Below, piece by piece: positions 45,444-53,859 of a stretch of 54,571 bases of DNA. How positions within the stretch are numbered: the first letter of the stretch is position 1; every line of letters starts with the position of its first letter. A program made the translations under genes and the position numbers. The notes below the pieces were generated by a model. It was not told the origin of the DNA. It searched no databases and saw only the letters and a list, made by a program, of their open reading frames with translations. Origin of the DNA: a virus; the IMG/VR virus record IMGVR_UViG_3300031586_000003, positions 1 through 54,571 of that record, one strand, 5' to 3'.

Positions 45444-46849
45444 TATATTCTAGCCTTCTTTTTTTCAGGTATTCTCCAGTCCCCATACATAAATGTAAGA
45501 TACTTTTCGGTCTCCAGAGGAACATTAAATGCCCTACCCTTATATGCCACTGTCCTCCCTAGTTCTAAGAATGCCTTATGCTCTGGGGCAACGGAATACC
45601 AAATATCAACTAGAACCCCTCTCTTGAGGAAATGAGCGTGGGGCAAGTGATTCTGGGGTTCTCTGTCCGTAATTACATAACTTCGCTTAAAACCCCCTTC
45701 TTCCAATTCTTCAAAGAATCTATTCCGCTCCTCTTCTGAGCATGTTATACCAACATCTATATCATTATCTCCTTTTATATAGCCATTATCTCTCACAAAA
45801 CCTAAACATATTCCATAGACCAAGAAATATGTAATCCCTGTCTTTTTAGCTATATCATCAAATTCAAAAAGACACTTGTCTGCTTCCTTTGGGTGCTTAA
45901 CTAGCTCAAAATACACACTTTCCATAATCTTTCTTTCTTCTTCTTCTGCCTTTTTTAACATCTCACCATACCTATCCCAGGCCTTTGATTGCTCCGACCC
46001 CATAGGTCTGAAGTTTAACGGCCAACCTCCCAGAAGAAAAAGCGCTGTTTCCCTGTCAACCGTCCATACATCCTTAACCTCTGTGTTAATCCCGAACCCA
46101 ACATACCATTCCAGCATCTCAGTGGGCTTGAATCTAAGCTCAACTTCTTCAGGTAATTCCCACTTCTTCATCTCAGGCATAACGTCGGGGAAGTTATAGC
46201 AGAGTCGCTGAATAAAGGTCTTCTCCCCTGCGTCTTTTGTGGTCAATCCCTCCTGGCAGATATGGTCTCTCTCTTCTACTCTAGGTCTCCTGAGATGGAT
46301 TACCCTGGACTTAGGGCAGTGGGCGAATTTCCCCCAGCCCACGCTACGGACAGTAAGCTCCACGTCGCACCAGTAATGAACGTAATCAGGGTGGAATATA
46401 TTCCCTTTAAGGTATTTCTCCACATATTTCCTGCTGATTAGCCCATGAGGGGCGAGCCTGTCGTCAAACTCGTCTTGAAAGGAGACCAGCCCCATTCCAT
46501 CGGGAAACGACTCATTGAAGGTTGATACTGCCTCGGTGAGCCAGTTGCGGTTGACTAGCACGTCGTCGGCGAGGAAAACAACGAGAGGACTGCCGTCGCA
46601 GTAATGAAATCCTGAGTTAATCTTACCAACATACATTTCTCTTTTTTGATGAGTAACAATCCTGAGTTTCTCAGCATTATCACGACTTACCGCTTCTGCG
46701 ATTGCATCTCTTGCCTTGAGGTCATCTTTATCAATTATAACCACAACCTCCCAATTAGGATAAACCGTATTCTCAAAGAGCTTTACTAGGCACTTCTTTA
46801 GCTTACTATAACGCTGGCGCGTAGGGATAAGAACGCTTACTTTTTCCAT
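45443..46849 (-). CDS. Glycosyltransferase (GT-A) fused to a LicD-like transferase
   Basis: 468 aa. Residues 1-250 are a GT2-type domain: VSVLIPTRQRYSKLKKCLV, NWEVVVIIDKDD, FHYCDGSPLVVFLADDVLVNRNWL (D-D metal motif), and a His-containing KSRVIHLRRP. Residues about 310-468 resemble LicD: ITYFLVYGICLGFVRDNGYIKGDNDIDVGITC, LVDIWYSVAPEHK and a C-terminal TFMYGDWRIP. Two sequential sugar or phospho-group transfers are likely. It lies inside the head-tail connector block, an unusual place. Confidence 0.85.
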   Translation of the reverse strand: MEKVSVLIPTRQRYSKLKKCLVKLFENTVYPNWEVVVIIDKDDLKARDAIAEAVSRDNAEKLRIVTHQKREMYVGKINSGFHYCDGSPLVVFLADDVLVNRNWLTEAVSTFNESFPDGMGLVSFQDEFDDRLAPHGLISRKYVEKYLKGNIFHPDYVHYWCDVELTVRSVGWGKFAHCPKSRVIHLRRPRVEERDHICQEGLTTKDAGEKTFIQRLCYNFPDVMPEMKKWELPEEVELRFKPTEMLEWYVGFGINTEVKDVWTVDRETALFLLGGWPLNFRPMGSEQSKAWDRYGEMLKKAEEEERKIMESVYFELVKHPKEADKCLFEFDDIAKKTGITYFLVYGICLGFVRDNGYIKGDNDIDVGITCSEEERNRFFEELEEGGFKRSYVITDREPQNHLPHAHFLKRGVLVDIWYSVAPEHKAFLELGRTVAYKGRAFNVPLETEKYLTFMYGDWRIPEKKKARI

Positions 46850-47158
46850 TTATTTTCCTCCTAATAGTTGCTTAATTTTTCCTTTGTTCTTTTCTAATGC
46901 GGGGCGCAAATATGGATGGGCACTCATCTTTGACGTTCCATATTCTTGGGGTATAGCATATTCTACGTTGCTACCGACTCTTCCTATTATCTCGTTTTTG
47001 GTCTTTTCTACTTCGTGCGTAATACTTGCTCTTAACCGACCCGTGTCAACTCTGACTTCTCTCTTAGCGTCATCCCTCACAAGAATACACGCCTTCTCCA
47101 TGCCCTGGAAGCATTTTTGCCCAATTTCCTTGATTAGTTTATCTCCATACCATTTTAT
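46850..47158 (-). CDS. Tail-neck protein, HK97 gp10-like; probable non-AUG start
   Basis: The usual reading from ATG at 47101 gives 83 aa (MEKACILVRDDAKREVRVDTGRLRASITHEVE ... HPYLRPALEKNK), the gp10 signature. Upstream in frame lies IKWYGDKLIKEIGQKCFQG, the typical gp10 N-terminal helix, open back to an ATA at 47156-47158 with no ATG, GTG or TTG. The start is therefore probably AUA here, or the N-terminus is lost. Confidence 0.7.
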   Translation of the reverse strand: MKWYGDKLIKEIGQKCFQGMEKACILVRDDAKREVRVDTGRLRASITHEVEKTKNEIIGRVGSNVEYAIPQEYGTSKMSAHPYLRPALEKNKGKIKQLLGGK

Positions 47159-47159
47159 G

Positions 47160-47294
47160 TTAGTAGCTATTTATCTCGTCCTCCTCATAGGTGAATTCCA
47201 AAGGTTTTTGATACCCGCAGTCCAGACAATAACTCCCACTAGTATCCCAATGACTATGACCACAAACAGGGCATATTTCTATGATAATTGACAT
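47160..47294 (-). CDS. Tiny zinc-ribbon protein, 44 aa
   Basis: MSIIIEICPVCGHSHWDTSGSYCLDCGYQKP... with a CPVCG...CLDCG ribbon and acidic end. Sits between the head-tail joining and gp10-like genes. Its end (GAGGAGGACGAG) also supplies the best ribosome site for the gp10-like gene. Confidence 0.55.
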   Translation of the reverse strand: MSIIIEICPVCGHSHWDTSGSYCLDCGYQKPLEFTYEEDEINSY

Positions 47295-47609
47295 TTATGT
47301 TATCTCCAATAAATCTATTTCAAGATGTCTATGCTGCTCCAGGGGGTCTACAATAGTCGTTATGTTGAGTTTCCTAGTCCCCAGGGTGAACCTGTTTTTT
47401 TCTGTTATTGTTAAGTCCTTAGGATAATCGACCATGAATTTATGAGTCCTATATGCTTCTGTTTTTCCCGTGATAAATCGTTCATTCCCAGGAAGCGAAA
47501 TCAGCACTCCTTTCATTTTTCTTACCTGCCGCCAGGTCTCAGTGTGCCATTGGTCATCAGCAATTGTCACTCCTTCTAAAGTTAATTCAGTCTTCGGGCC
47601 ATATACCAT
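47295..47609 (-). CDS. Head-tail joining (head closure) protein
   Basis: 104 aa: MVYGPKTELTLEGVTI, ETWRQVRKMKGVLISL, AYRTHKFMVDYPKDLTITEKNRF, and ILDPLEQHRHLEIDLLEI-like end. Fits the phage head-tail joining family that plugs the connector. Position after the connector gene agrees. Confidence 0.7.
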   Translation of the reverse strand: MVYGPKTELTLEGVTIADDQWHTETWRQVRKMKGVLISLPGNERFITGKTEAYRTHKFMVDYPKDLTITEKNRFTLGTRKLNITTIVDPLEQHRHLEIDLLEIT

Positions 47610-47610
47610 T

Positions 47611-48423
47611 TTATACCTCTATCTTCGTATATCGTGACAATATTTCCCTAACCTCGTTAGGCATCTCTTTCGTCAACACGCTGCGTGCCACCATCGACAG
47701 CCTGAACTCGTCAACTCCGAAGGTCTCCTGGTCTCTCCTGTCGTAAATCATCTTGACCAATATTTTGACCGCAAGCTGTAAATCGGTTGGCAGCATCGCA
47801 AATCCCGCCTTATAGTCAGTCCTGATATTTCTATGTCCATTAGGGAATCCCCCCGCCCGGTAAATAACACCGCTGTCGGGGTCAACCTCAAAGCTGTCAT
47901 CGGGTTCGTCGGGTATCTCCAGATAAGCCCAGGAAGCGTCAAGACACTCTAATCCCATTGCCTCAATCAGCTCGGTAGAGGCATAGGAAGCATAGCTAGT
48001 ATTCATCACCGAAGCCTGCCAGTTAGTCTCATCAGCTATGGCAGCCGCCATAAGGGTTATCGTGGCGTAGTCTGCGAAAAGCAGGGTCGTCTCTGTCCCG
48101 TCCTTATTGAGAACCACGCCCGTTGAGGTAACCGACACTGTAGCATAGGTAGCAATTGCTGAATTATTCACTTTAATAGCGTTATTCCTGCCGATTGACA
48201 GCCTTGATACTGAGATGATGGGATACTGTTTTAAGAATAGATACTCCGTCCCATCCCCGTCAGAGTATTCCTTATAGGAAGTTTCCTCAAAGTCCTTTTG
48301 GCTTTTTTCCTTTATCCACTTCTCCACGGGAGCGTGGATAGCATTTATAACATCATCCTGGCTGTTGTCCGTGACATCTATGCCCAGCCATATCTTGGCC
48401 TCTTTCAAGGATATTATGCTCAT
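47611..48423 (-). CDS. Head-tail connector protein, gp6-like
   Basis: 270 aa. MSIISLKEAKIWLGIDVTDNSQDDVINAIHAPVEKWI matches the N-terminus of gp6-like connectors; the C-terminus has LPTDLQLAVKILVKMIYDRRD, then FRLSMVARSVLTKEMPNEVREIL. A longer beta-rich insertion (residues about 60-190) doubles the usual length. It should form the ring under the portal. Confidence 0.8.
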   Translation of the reverse strand: MSIISLKEAKIWLGIDVTDNSQDDVINAIHAPVEKWIKEKSQKDFEETSYKEYSDGDGTEYLFLKQYPIISVSRLSIGRNNAIKVNNSAIATYATVSVTSTGVVLNKDGTETTLLFADYATITLMAAAIADETNWQASVMNTSYASYASTELIEAMGLECLDASWAYLEIPDEPDDSFEVDPDSGVIYRAGGFPNGHRNIRTDYKAGFAMLPTDLQLAVKILVKMIYDRRDQETFGVDEFRLSMVARSVLTKEMPNEVREILSRYTKIEV

Positions 48424-48713
48424 AATCGGGTCTCCTCCAGCTTTATAGCCACCTTGTCAATATAAGTCTCCGAGCCTATAATGAAAGTGAACTTAACCTC
48501 ATAACTCTCCCCAGCAACAAAGCCAGCTACACTCGTATCCACCAGCCCGTAAATCTTGGCCCCGTCTGTTGAGGCAGTATCCGAAGCCTGCACTGAAACC
48601 CCGTCCTCATCAAACACCTGGAAGGTGGCCGAATCAATAGTAACAGCCGCATCATCCCTCTCGGAAACCTCTATCCAGACGTGCTTTATCTCTCCCTTAT
48701 CAAATTTTATCAT
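48420..48713 (-). CDS. Head accessory protein, Ig-like, 97 aa
   Basis: MIKFDKGEIKHVWIEVSERDDAAVTIDSATFQVFDEDG..., then GESYEVKFTFIIGSETYIDKVAIKL. The strand pattern is that of small Ig-like or gp12-type phage structural proteins. ATGA overlap with the connector gene. Confidence 0.6.
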   Translation of the reverse strand: MIKFDKGEIKHVWIEVSERDDAAVTIDSATFQVFDEDGVSVQASDTASTDGAKIYGLVDTSVAGFVAGESYEVKFTFIIGSETYIDKVAIKLEETRL

Positions 48714-48976
48714 TACATTTCTCCGTGGAACTTGACGTAGTATTTATCGGATATTTCCTCCCCCTCATACTGGTATTTAAGAACCAGACAAGAATACTCA
48801 TCAGAAAGGCTCTTTGCCTTATACTGGTCGAACAGCGAAGAAGCCGAATATTTTGAGGGCAACTTGCTGACGAGTATTCGGTAGATGTAGTAAATCCAGT
48901 CCTTCCAGACGCAGGCCAGGGTGTCCTTGAAAATATTAGTAACCGTGTCTTTCCAGGAATATTTTATCTCTGCCAT
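48713..48976 (-). CDS. Hypothetical virion-associated protein, 87 aa
   Basis: MAEIKYSWKDTVTNIFKDTLACVWKDWIYYIYRILVSKLPSKYSASSLFDQYKAKSLSDEYS.... Repeats of W-K-D and short Ser-Leu-x-Asp-x-Tyr units. Overlaps the next gene by one base. Function unknown. Confidence 0.5.
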   Translation of the reverse strand: MAEIKYSWKDTVTNIFKDTLACVWKDWIYYIYRILVSKLPSKYSASSLFDQYKAKSLSDEYSCLVLKYQYEGEEISDKYYVKFHGEM

Positions 48977-49082
48977 TAACTCGTTAATCCCCCTTTAATC
49001 CCAGAAATAAAGTTAAAACGTAATTTCGTATAGCCATTTTATCTTCTCAATCTCCTCTTTTGGAATAAATTCTTTCTTCATG

Positions 49083-49169
49083 TCAGCCATCCCAGGTCTC
49101 ATAGGTAAATGAGTCCCAGGCTTTGTCTACCTCATCCCAAGTTTGGTTGGCAATTACATCAAGCGCCAT
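49083..49169 (-). CDS. Tiny protein, 28 aa
   Basis: MALDVIANQTWDEVDKAWDSF..., ribosome site GAAAAATGG-type region weak. Two W-D repeats like those in the 87-aa protein that follows. Two further mini open frames (25 and 17 codons) fill 48977-49085; they may or may not be translated. Uncertain. Confidence 0.35.
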   Translation of the reverse strand: MALDVIANQTWDEVDKAWDSFTYETWDG

Positions 49170-49199
49170 TTTTCACCTTCATTATCCTTTCGGCATTAA

Positions 49200-49997
49200 C
49201 TATGCATCAGTTACATAGAGTATTTCGGCGCATATCGCCCCAGTATCAACGAGGACAGTCATATCTAGACTCGCATCGGCTGTACTGTTAAAAACCGCTA
49301 TTCTAATATCATTTGATATAGCGAAAATTTCTGCATTTAAGTCTGTGCCACTGGCATTTCTAGTAATAAATCCGAATGCAGAAACACAGTTTCCAGCTAA
49401 TCCTGAAGCCTCCACCAATAGAACTTTTCCATTTGCATCTAATGTAAAATTCCCAGTTGTAGCATCTTTGGCAATATTGTCAGTCTCTGCTATTGTATCT
49501 CCGTTCCATCTGGCAATTATAGTGCATTTTAAAGTGGAAGCATTGGTGCCATTAGCAATGAGAAGTTTTATCTGCCGTCTAATTCTTCCCGCAGTTCCAT
49601 CTCCACCAATGGGGTGAGTAGTCAATGCTCCCACATATCCCCACTGTGCAGCTGAGATTGTAGTAACTTCACCTAAATTTTCATATTGCTGGATTTCGTG
49701 GGTGGTAAGATTCTTCAGCTCTACTGGATAGGCAACCCAAGATGTAGCATATGCATATACCTCATCCTCGTCTTTTACATAAACCAATTGACCCTCAGCT
49801 TTCGTGATAAATTGCCAAGCTGCGCCATCGTAGTAGGCAATATCCTCTGCGTGCCCATCCCACGCTCCTGTCGGCGTGTCACCAACTATATACCTATCCC
49901 CTTTTGAAGGCTCGGCTGGCGGGTCGTTTAAGTCCTTATCCTCGACAGGCTGCTGCCAATAATTCTTGTTTCTAACCTCGACTAAATACGTTGTCAT
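49200..49997 (-). CDS. DUF2793-like phage surface or fibre protein, 265 aa
   Basis: YWQQPVEDKDLNDPPAEPSKGDRYIVGDTPTGAWDGH..., then AEDIAYYDGAAWQFI, the W-x-x-x-A-x-x-D-x-D family start shared with the collagen-like protein at 51955. C-terminal 150 residues are beta-rich (TLKCTIIARWNGDTIAETDNIAKD, AEIFAISNDIRIAVFNS). Likely part of the virion surface or a fibre. Confidence 0.65.
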   Translation of the reverse strand: MTTYLVEVRNKNYWQQPVEDKDLNDPPAEPSKGDRYIVGDTPTGAWDGHAEDIAYYDGAAWQFITKAEGQLVYVKDEDEVYAYATSWVAYPVELKNLTTHEIQQYENLGEVTTISAAQWGYVGALTTHPIGGDGTAGRIRRQIKLLIANGTNASTLKCTIIARWNGDTIAETDNIAKDATTGNFTLDANGKVLLVEASGLAGNCVSAFGFITRNASGTDLNAEIFAISNDIRIAVFNSTADASLDMTVLVDTGAICAEILYVTDA

Positions 49998-50006
49998 ATC
50001 TCACCT

Positions 50007-50498
50007 CTATAATATTGTTGCGTGCCAATGCGGTGGTTCTTCGTAAGTGGCATAGATTGACCTTTGACAAGTTTCGGCTGTCTCGCCCGTAATAGAACTA
50101 GGCCAACCACTTTCCCAATCAGTCCATAATTTATAAAACCCATCACCTAATACTCCAGAATCATAAATCTTGTGCCGTGATTGGTTGGCCCAGATGCATA
50201 ACCAATAATCTGTAGAGGCTGCAACAGAGGGAGCTGAGGAAAAAATGAAAGTTATCCAACCATCCTCATCAGAAGCAAAATCTTTCTCTTCAGTCGTCCC
50301 ATTAGTTAACAAATTAAGACTAGTATCATAAATTGCACATCTAACTTGCCCAGCAGTACCATTGCCCATTATCCAAGCTGTTAGAGATTGAAGTTTACCT
50401 GCCCTTCCCGATGGATACTTGCTCGCACCAATATAATTTGCACCAATTGTCCCAAACCATTCTGAGCCCTTGATTATCTTTCCAAAAGTCTCTGCCAT
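50007..50498 (-). CDS. Beta-rich virion protein, 163 aa
   Basis: MAETFGKIIKGSEWFGTIGANYIGA..., LQSLTAWIMGNGTAGQVRCAIYDTSLNLL, ITFIFSSAPSVAASTDYWLCIWANQ, an arrangement of strands like jelly-roll carbohydrate-contacting domains. Sits among fibre-like genes. Function unknown. Confidence 0.6.
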   Translation of the reverse strand: MAETFGKIIKGSEWFGTIGANYIGASKYPSGRAGKLQSLTAWIMGNGTAGQVRCAIYDTSLNLLTNGTTEEKDFASDEDGWITFIFSSAPSVAASTDYWLCIWANQSRHKIYDSGVLGDGFYKLWTDWESGWPSSITGETAETCQRSIYATYEEPPHWHATIL

Positions 50499-50633
50499 CT
50501 AGCATCCCTTTGTTAAAAGAATCAAACCAATAAAAAATGGAATTAGACTAATACAAAAAATTGGCAGTAGTCCTGTTCCATGTAAAACGACATACCAGAA
50601 AGTTGCCCAGCCAATCAATATAAACTTCATCAT
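50499..50633 (-). CDS. Small membrane protein with two TM segments, 44 aa
   Basis: MMKFILIGWATFWYVVLHG then TGLLPIFCISLIPFFIGLILLT. ATGA overlap with the cytidylyltransferase stop, so translationally coupled. Could anchor or assist the neighbouring surface-modification enzymes. Confidence 0.5.
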   Translation of the reverse strand: MMKFILIGWATFWYVVLHGTGLLPIFCISLIPFFIGLILLTKGC

Positions 50634-51076
50634 GCCCCCGTTTTGTCATTTTGCCATATCACCGCTTCCTCTATAACCCGCTCCCTGATAGCCGTTGTAG
50701 ATATGCCCTGGGTATAGGGAATTCTTATTAGCTTCTTGTTATTCTCTTCGAGATACATCCTGTATTTCTTTTGCTCTGGGAATCCTCCCCAATCCTCACC
50801 AACTACCATTACATCAACATCAAGATTCTTCAAGATATTTGTCACATCTAAAGAATCATAGTCAACAACAGCATTTACATATCTGACGGCCTCCACAATC
50901 TCCATCCTCTGCTCTAAAGAGATAATCGGCTTTCTTTTGTATTTCTCGGCCAACCTGTCGGTCGCTACCCCTACAATTAGAATATCCCCCAGAGCTTTTG
51001 CTCTCTTCAACAACCGTAAATGTCCATAATGGAATAAATCCCAAATTCCAGCCGTGAACACAATCACTTTACCCAA
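50630..51076 (-). CDS. Cytidylyltransferase, TagD/phosphocholine type
   Basis: 148 aa. VIVFTAGIWDLFHYGHLRLLKRAKALGD holds the H-x-G-H motif (here HYGH) of the nucleotidyltransferase family; then EQRMEIVEAVRYVNAVV, VMVVGEDWGGFPEQ, and IPYTQGISTTAIRERV, the C-terminal S-T-T signature. It would couple CTP to a phosphoalcohol (glycerol-3-phosphate, phosphocholine or similar). Lies next to LicD. Confidence 0.9.
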   Translation of the reverse strand: MGKVIVFTAGIWDLFHYGHLRLLKRAKALGDILIVGVATDRLAEKYKRKPIISLEQRMEIVEAVRYVNAVVDYDSLDVTNILKNLDVDVMVVGEDWGGFPEQKKYRMYLEENNKKLIRIPYTQGISTTAIRERVIEEAVIWQNDKTGA

Positions 51077-51939
51077 AATACCCCTCCCTCTCTTATTTTC
51101 TCTACTAGCTTACCCGAAATTCTTCCTACCAGCCCGATAGTCACTTTTTTTCCTCTGGCCTTTTTGACAAGCTCTCCTATTTGGGTAATCGAGTATTCCC
51201 TGACAGGAATATAGAGTCCGTCCACGTCATATTTGGGAAGATTTTCCAGCACATCCTCAAATGAAAGATAAATCAGGTCGTGAAAATCCACCGACTTTAT
51301 CACCTTTTTATATTCCTCGTCAGAGGAATTTATCACTATCAGGCGCCGCTGCTGAAAGTAGCCATTCCACGGACTTCTCTTGCTTTGAGGTATCTTCCAG
51401 TCCTTACCATAGAGCCTGATAAGGAACTTCTCAGAATATTTAGGTATCAGGAATTTATAACCCTCAAAATCCGTCTCTTTTAAGGGGAGAAAGTCTGAAG
51501 CTTCCCAACACTGCTCGTGAGAAAAACAGGGGACTACATTAAGTCCGTGCTCGTCGAACCAATACGTCCATATATCAAACCAGACGTTAGGAATGTTCGT
51601 AAAGTAAGTGTATCTATTCTCCTCAACGTAGTGCTGACCTAGCATTATCCTTACTTTACCCTGCCAGAGGTTTGCCACATTTCTTACCGCAAATCCGTTC
51701 TTCTCCAGCGAGGGCTTTATTTTATTCTCAAATTCCAGCATTACGTCTCTTACGTTTTTCTTTTCTGAGAGGTAAGCCATATCTATGTCTTTGTCCGTGG
51801 GTATAATCCCGTGCTCTCTCACAGCCCCGAGAAGTGTCCCTCCAGTCAAAAAAGCCTGAATGCCATTTTTAGAAAGAACGGTTTCTAAATGTTTCATACC
51901 TCTTGCGAAGGTTGTTTTTTGCTCCTTGCTCCATGCCAC
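51064..51939 (-). CDS. LicD-family phosphotransferase
   Basis: 291 aa. IQAFLTGGTLLGAVREHGIIPTDKDIDMAYL is the LicD nucleotidyltransferase core with its acidic pair, then VWFDIWTYWFDEHG and KFLIRLYGKDWKIPQSKRSPW. The C-terminal 80 residues (LIYLSFEDVLENLPKYDVDGLYIP, VTIGLVGRISGKLVEKI) form a second alpha/beta part. It would transfer a phosphoalcohol from a CDP donor to a carbohydrate. Overlaps the cytidylyltransferase. Confidence 0.85.
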   Translation of the reverse strand: MAWSKEQKTTFARGMKHLETVLSKNGIQAFLTGGTLLGAVREHGIIPTDKDIDMAYLSEKKNVRDVMLEFENKIKPSLEKNGFAVRNVANLWQGKVRIMLGQHYVEENRYTYFTNIPNVWFDIWTYWFDEHGLNVVPCFSHEQCWEASDFLPLKETDFEGYKFLIPKYSEKFLIRLYGKDWKIPQSKRSPWNGYFQQRRLIVINSSDEEYKKVIKSVDFHDLIYLSFEDVLENLPKYDVDGLYIPVREYSITQIGELVKKARGKKVTIGLVGRISGKLVEKIREGGVFWVK

Positions 51940-51954
51940 CTTACTCCTCCCTTC

Positions 51955-52494
51955 TTATGCTGATGTAATCAGCAAGCATTGATAGTCGCTATCGTAGGTT
52001 GCCCCTGGCCCGGTCGGCCCTGTTGCTCCCGTAGGCCCGCTTGGCCCGGTAGCTCCGGTAGGCCCGGTAGCTCCTGTTGGCCCAGAAGGCCCAGTTGCTC
52101 CAGTAGGGCCTGAAGGCCCAGTTGCTCCTGTTGGCCCAGAAGGCCCAGTTGCTCCGGTAGCTCCGGTAGCTCCCGTGGCTCCTGTGGCTCCGGTTGGCCC
52201 CGTGGCTCCTGTCTCACCTACATATTTCGCCCAACTTGAGCCGTCAAACACATAAAACTCATTCTCATCGTCAACCCAGGCCATCCACCCTTCGGCTGGA
52301 GTATCGTCCAACCAAGCTGCACCACTATAGGTCATAATATGATTGTCTTTTCCAGACCAACCTCCAGAACCTGTGCCTTCTACTAGGTATCTATCCCCCT
52401 TCGCTGGAGATGTCGGTGGAGCGGTCAGATCTTTATCTTTGACCGACGGCTGAAAATGGAAATGCTCCAGTACTGGTACTCTATATTGTGCCAT
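51955..52494 (-). CDS. Collagen-like fibre protein
   Basis: 179 aa. N-terminal 90 residues are a DUF2793-like head ([35 protein letters not shown]), similar to the protein at 49200. Then about 23 Gly-x-y triplets, mostly GATGPTG or GPSGPTG, form a collagen-like rod, followed by a short end CLLITSA. A trimeric fibre on the virion. Thr in the triplets could be glycosylated; the LicD and cytidylyltransferase genes lie next to it. Confidence 0.85.
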   Translation of the reverse strand: MAQYRVPVLEHFHFQPSVKDKDLTAPPTSPAKGDRYLVEGTGSGGWSGKDNHIMTYSGAAWLDDTPAEGWMAWVDDENEFYVFDGSSWAKYVGETGATGPTGATGATGATGATGATGPSGPTGATGPSGPTGATGPSGPTGATGPTGATGPSGPTGATGPTGPGATYDSDYQCLLITSA

Positions 52495-52505
52495 CTATTC
52501 TCACC

Positions 52506-52799
52506 TCATTTGCGTGTTACTAAGTAAGCCTTATAAGCAGCATCATAGGGTAATCCCTCTGCGCTTTCTACAGGTTGCAGTATCCACCTTTTATTCCCTG
52601 CGTTAGTGTTGGGGGCTATAACGTCAGGAATGCTTTCTGGTAAACCAGAATCGGCATCAAGTATATACGGCTTCAGATTCTCTCCGGGTATATTTGCTAA
52701 AGCACCGTCCTTGTCTTTAAGATTCGCCCCGTCTATGGCGTCGAGAGCCCCCTCGCCCCCTCCAGTCAGTGCTATTGCCCAATAGAAATTATTAGCCAT
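52506..52799 (-). CDS. Small virion protein, 97 aa
   Basis: MANNFYWAIALTGGGEGALDAIDGANLKDKDGALANIPGENLKPYILD.... The repeated short turns and the GAL-x-A-I motif resemble phage fibre-associated proteins. Just upstream of the collagen-like gene. Confidence 0.55.
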   Translation of the reverse strand: MANNFYWAIALTGGGEGALDAIDGANLKDKDGALANIPGENLKPYILDADSGLPESIPDVIAPNTNAGNKRWILQPVESAEGLPYDAAYKAYLVTRK

Positions 52800-52806
52800 A
52801 TTACTC

Positions 52807-52944
52807 CTAATTTAACCCGTGGAAGGTCTGAATAAAACCCCCAGGGAATACAGAAGTAAACATCCAGTAGGGCTTATCCAGCTCATATCCCCAATACTTC
52901 ATCGGGGGAATCCATAAAGGAAAATTGACTGTTAATAGGTTCAT
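52807..52944 (-). CDS. Tiny hydrophobic protein, 45 aa
   Basis: MNLLTVNFPLWIPPMKYWGYELDKPYWMFTSVFPGG..., Trp/Pro/Tyr-rich. Starts within the stop of the previous gene (TAATG). Ribosome site GGGGAAA. Unknown role. Confidence 0.45.
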   Translation of the reverse strand: MNLLTVNFPLWIPPMKYWGYELDKPYWMFTSVFPGGFIQTFHGLN

Positions 52945-53096
52945 TATTTCCCCTTAAATTTAGTGAACATCCCCCAACCCAAGCCACCAACTGTAATTAA
53001 CACAAATCCCAGATGAGCCCGCATGACTATCTCTATTGCTACTCCGATAATCACACAGACACCACTGGCCCATTGGCCTATGTCCCATTTATTCAC
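52944..53096 (-). CDS. Small membrane protein, 50 aa, GTG start
   Basis: VNKWDIGQWASGVCVIIGVAIEIVM then RAHLGFVLITVGGLGWGMFTKF: two TM segments with a short loop. It starts inside the end of the preceding gene. Function unknown. Confidence 0.5.
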   Translation of the reverse strand: MNKWDIGQWASGVCVIIGVAIEIVMRAHLGFVLITVGGLGWGMFTKFKGK

Positions 53097-53232
53097 TCCT
53101 ACCATCCCCTTCTCTGAATTCCTTCCTCAAACCGTCAATCAGCTCCTTAAAAGAATCGAATTCCTCGTATTTGTCCTCCCACTCAACTCTCATCGAATAT
53201 CCCTTTTTCAGCTTCGTTATGTGGATCACCAT
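53089..53232 (-). CDS. Small protein, 47 aa
   Basis: MVIHITKLKKGYSMRVEWEDKYEEFDSFKELIDGLRKEF.... Beta hairpin plus helix. Overlaps the next gene by eight bases. No family recognised. Confidence 0.5.
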   Translation of the reverse strand: MVIHITKLKKGYSMRVEWEDKYEEFDSFKELIDGLRKEFREGDGRSE

Positions 53233-53246
53233 TCAATTCAGCACTC

Positions 53247-53621
53247 CTATCGTATGTAGAGATAAGCTATCCCCTTTTTGTTAGTTCCGGCACCTGAGAT
53301 ATTTATCGTCAATTTATCATTGGCAACCGCTCCCAGAGAGGTAGACAGAACGTATTCAGTAACTGCCGTATCCCTATTCGCACCGCCGCCCATTAGGACA
53401 TCCATACCGTCCTCGTCTGTCACAGTAATGTTATAATTGTCGGTAGGTATAGCCGTGCCATCGGGGTCGGTGGCCAAGCCTAAAATCTTCCCCGAATAAG
53501 CCTCGCTGGTCTGTCCGCTGGCCGTGCCAGCCTCCGCACCGTCGCCAGATGTCCAGGAAAATTTAATCTTCTTTATAGTGCTGTAAATTTCCTCAGTTAT
53601 CGTTACAGTTCCTGCAGCCAT
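53247..53621 (-). CDS. Virion structural protein, 124 aa
   Basis: MAAGTVTITEEIYSTIKKIKFSWTSGDGAEAG..., GKILGLATDPDGTAIPTDNYNITVTDEDGMDVLMGG, then YVLSTSLGAVANDKLTINISGAG. A beta-sandwich pattern typical of phage accessory head or neck proteins. Ribosome site GGAGGAATAAATT. Confidence 0.65.
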   Translation of the reverse strand: MAAGTVTITEEIYSTIKKIKFSWTSGDGAEAGTASGQTSEAYSGKILGLATDPDGTAIPTDNYNITVTDEDGMDVLMGGGANRDTAVTEYVLSTSLGAVANDKLTINISGAGTNKKGIAYLYIR

Positions 53622-53634
53622 AATTTATTCCTCC

Positions 53635-53859
53635 TTAGCCTGTTCCCAGCTTTTTTTCTATATATGGATTTATAAGCGTCTCAAGCAACCAATTAAAAAA
53701 GACTTGAGCTGACTCCTCCATTTTCCCTTTGAATGCCATCTTCCCGTCATCCCATTCCAAACGCCCTACCTCCTTGCCATCTTTACCACGAAAGGATACG
53801 TTATAGGAACTTTCGGGCACCTCAAGTTTTATTTCTCCACTTTCTATTAGTTCTTCCAC
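53635..53859 (-). CDS. Hypothetical protein, 74 aa
   Basis: MEELIESGEIKLEVPESSYNVSFRGKDGKEVGRLEWDDGKMAFKGKMEES.... A small beta domain followed by a helix (VFFNWLLETLINPYI). Between two structural-type genes. Confidence 0.55.
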   Translation of the reverse strand: MEELIESGEIKLEVPESSYNVSFRGKDGKEVGRLEWDDGKMAFKGKMEESAQVFFNWLLETLINPYIEKKLGTG

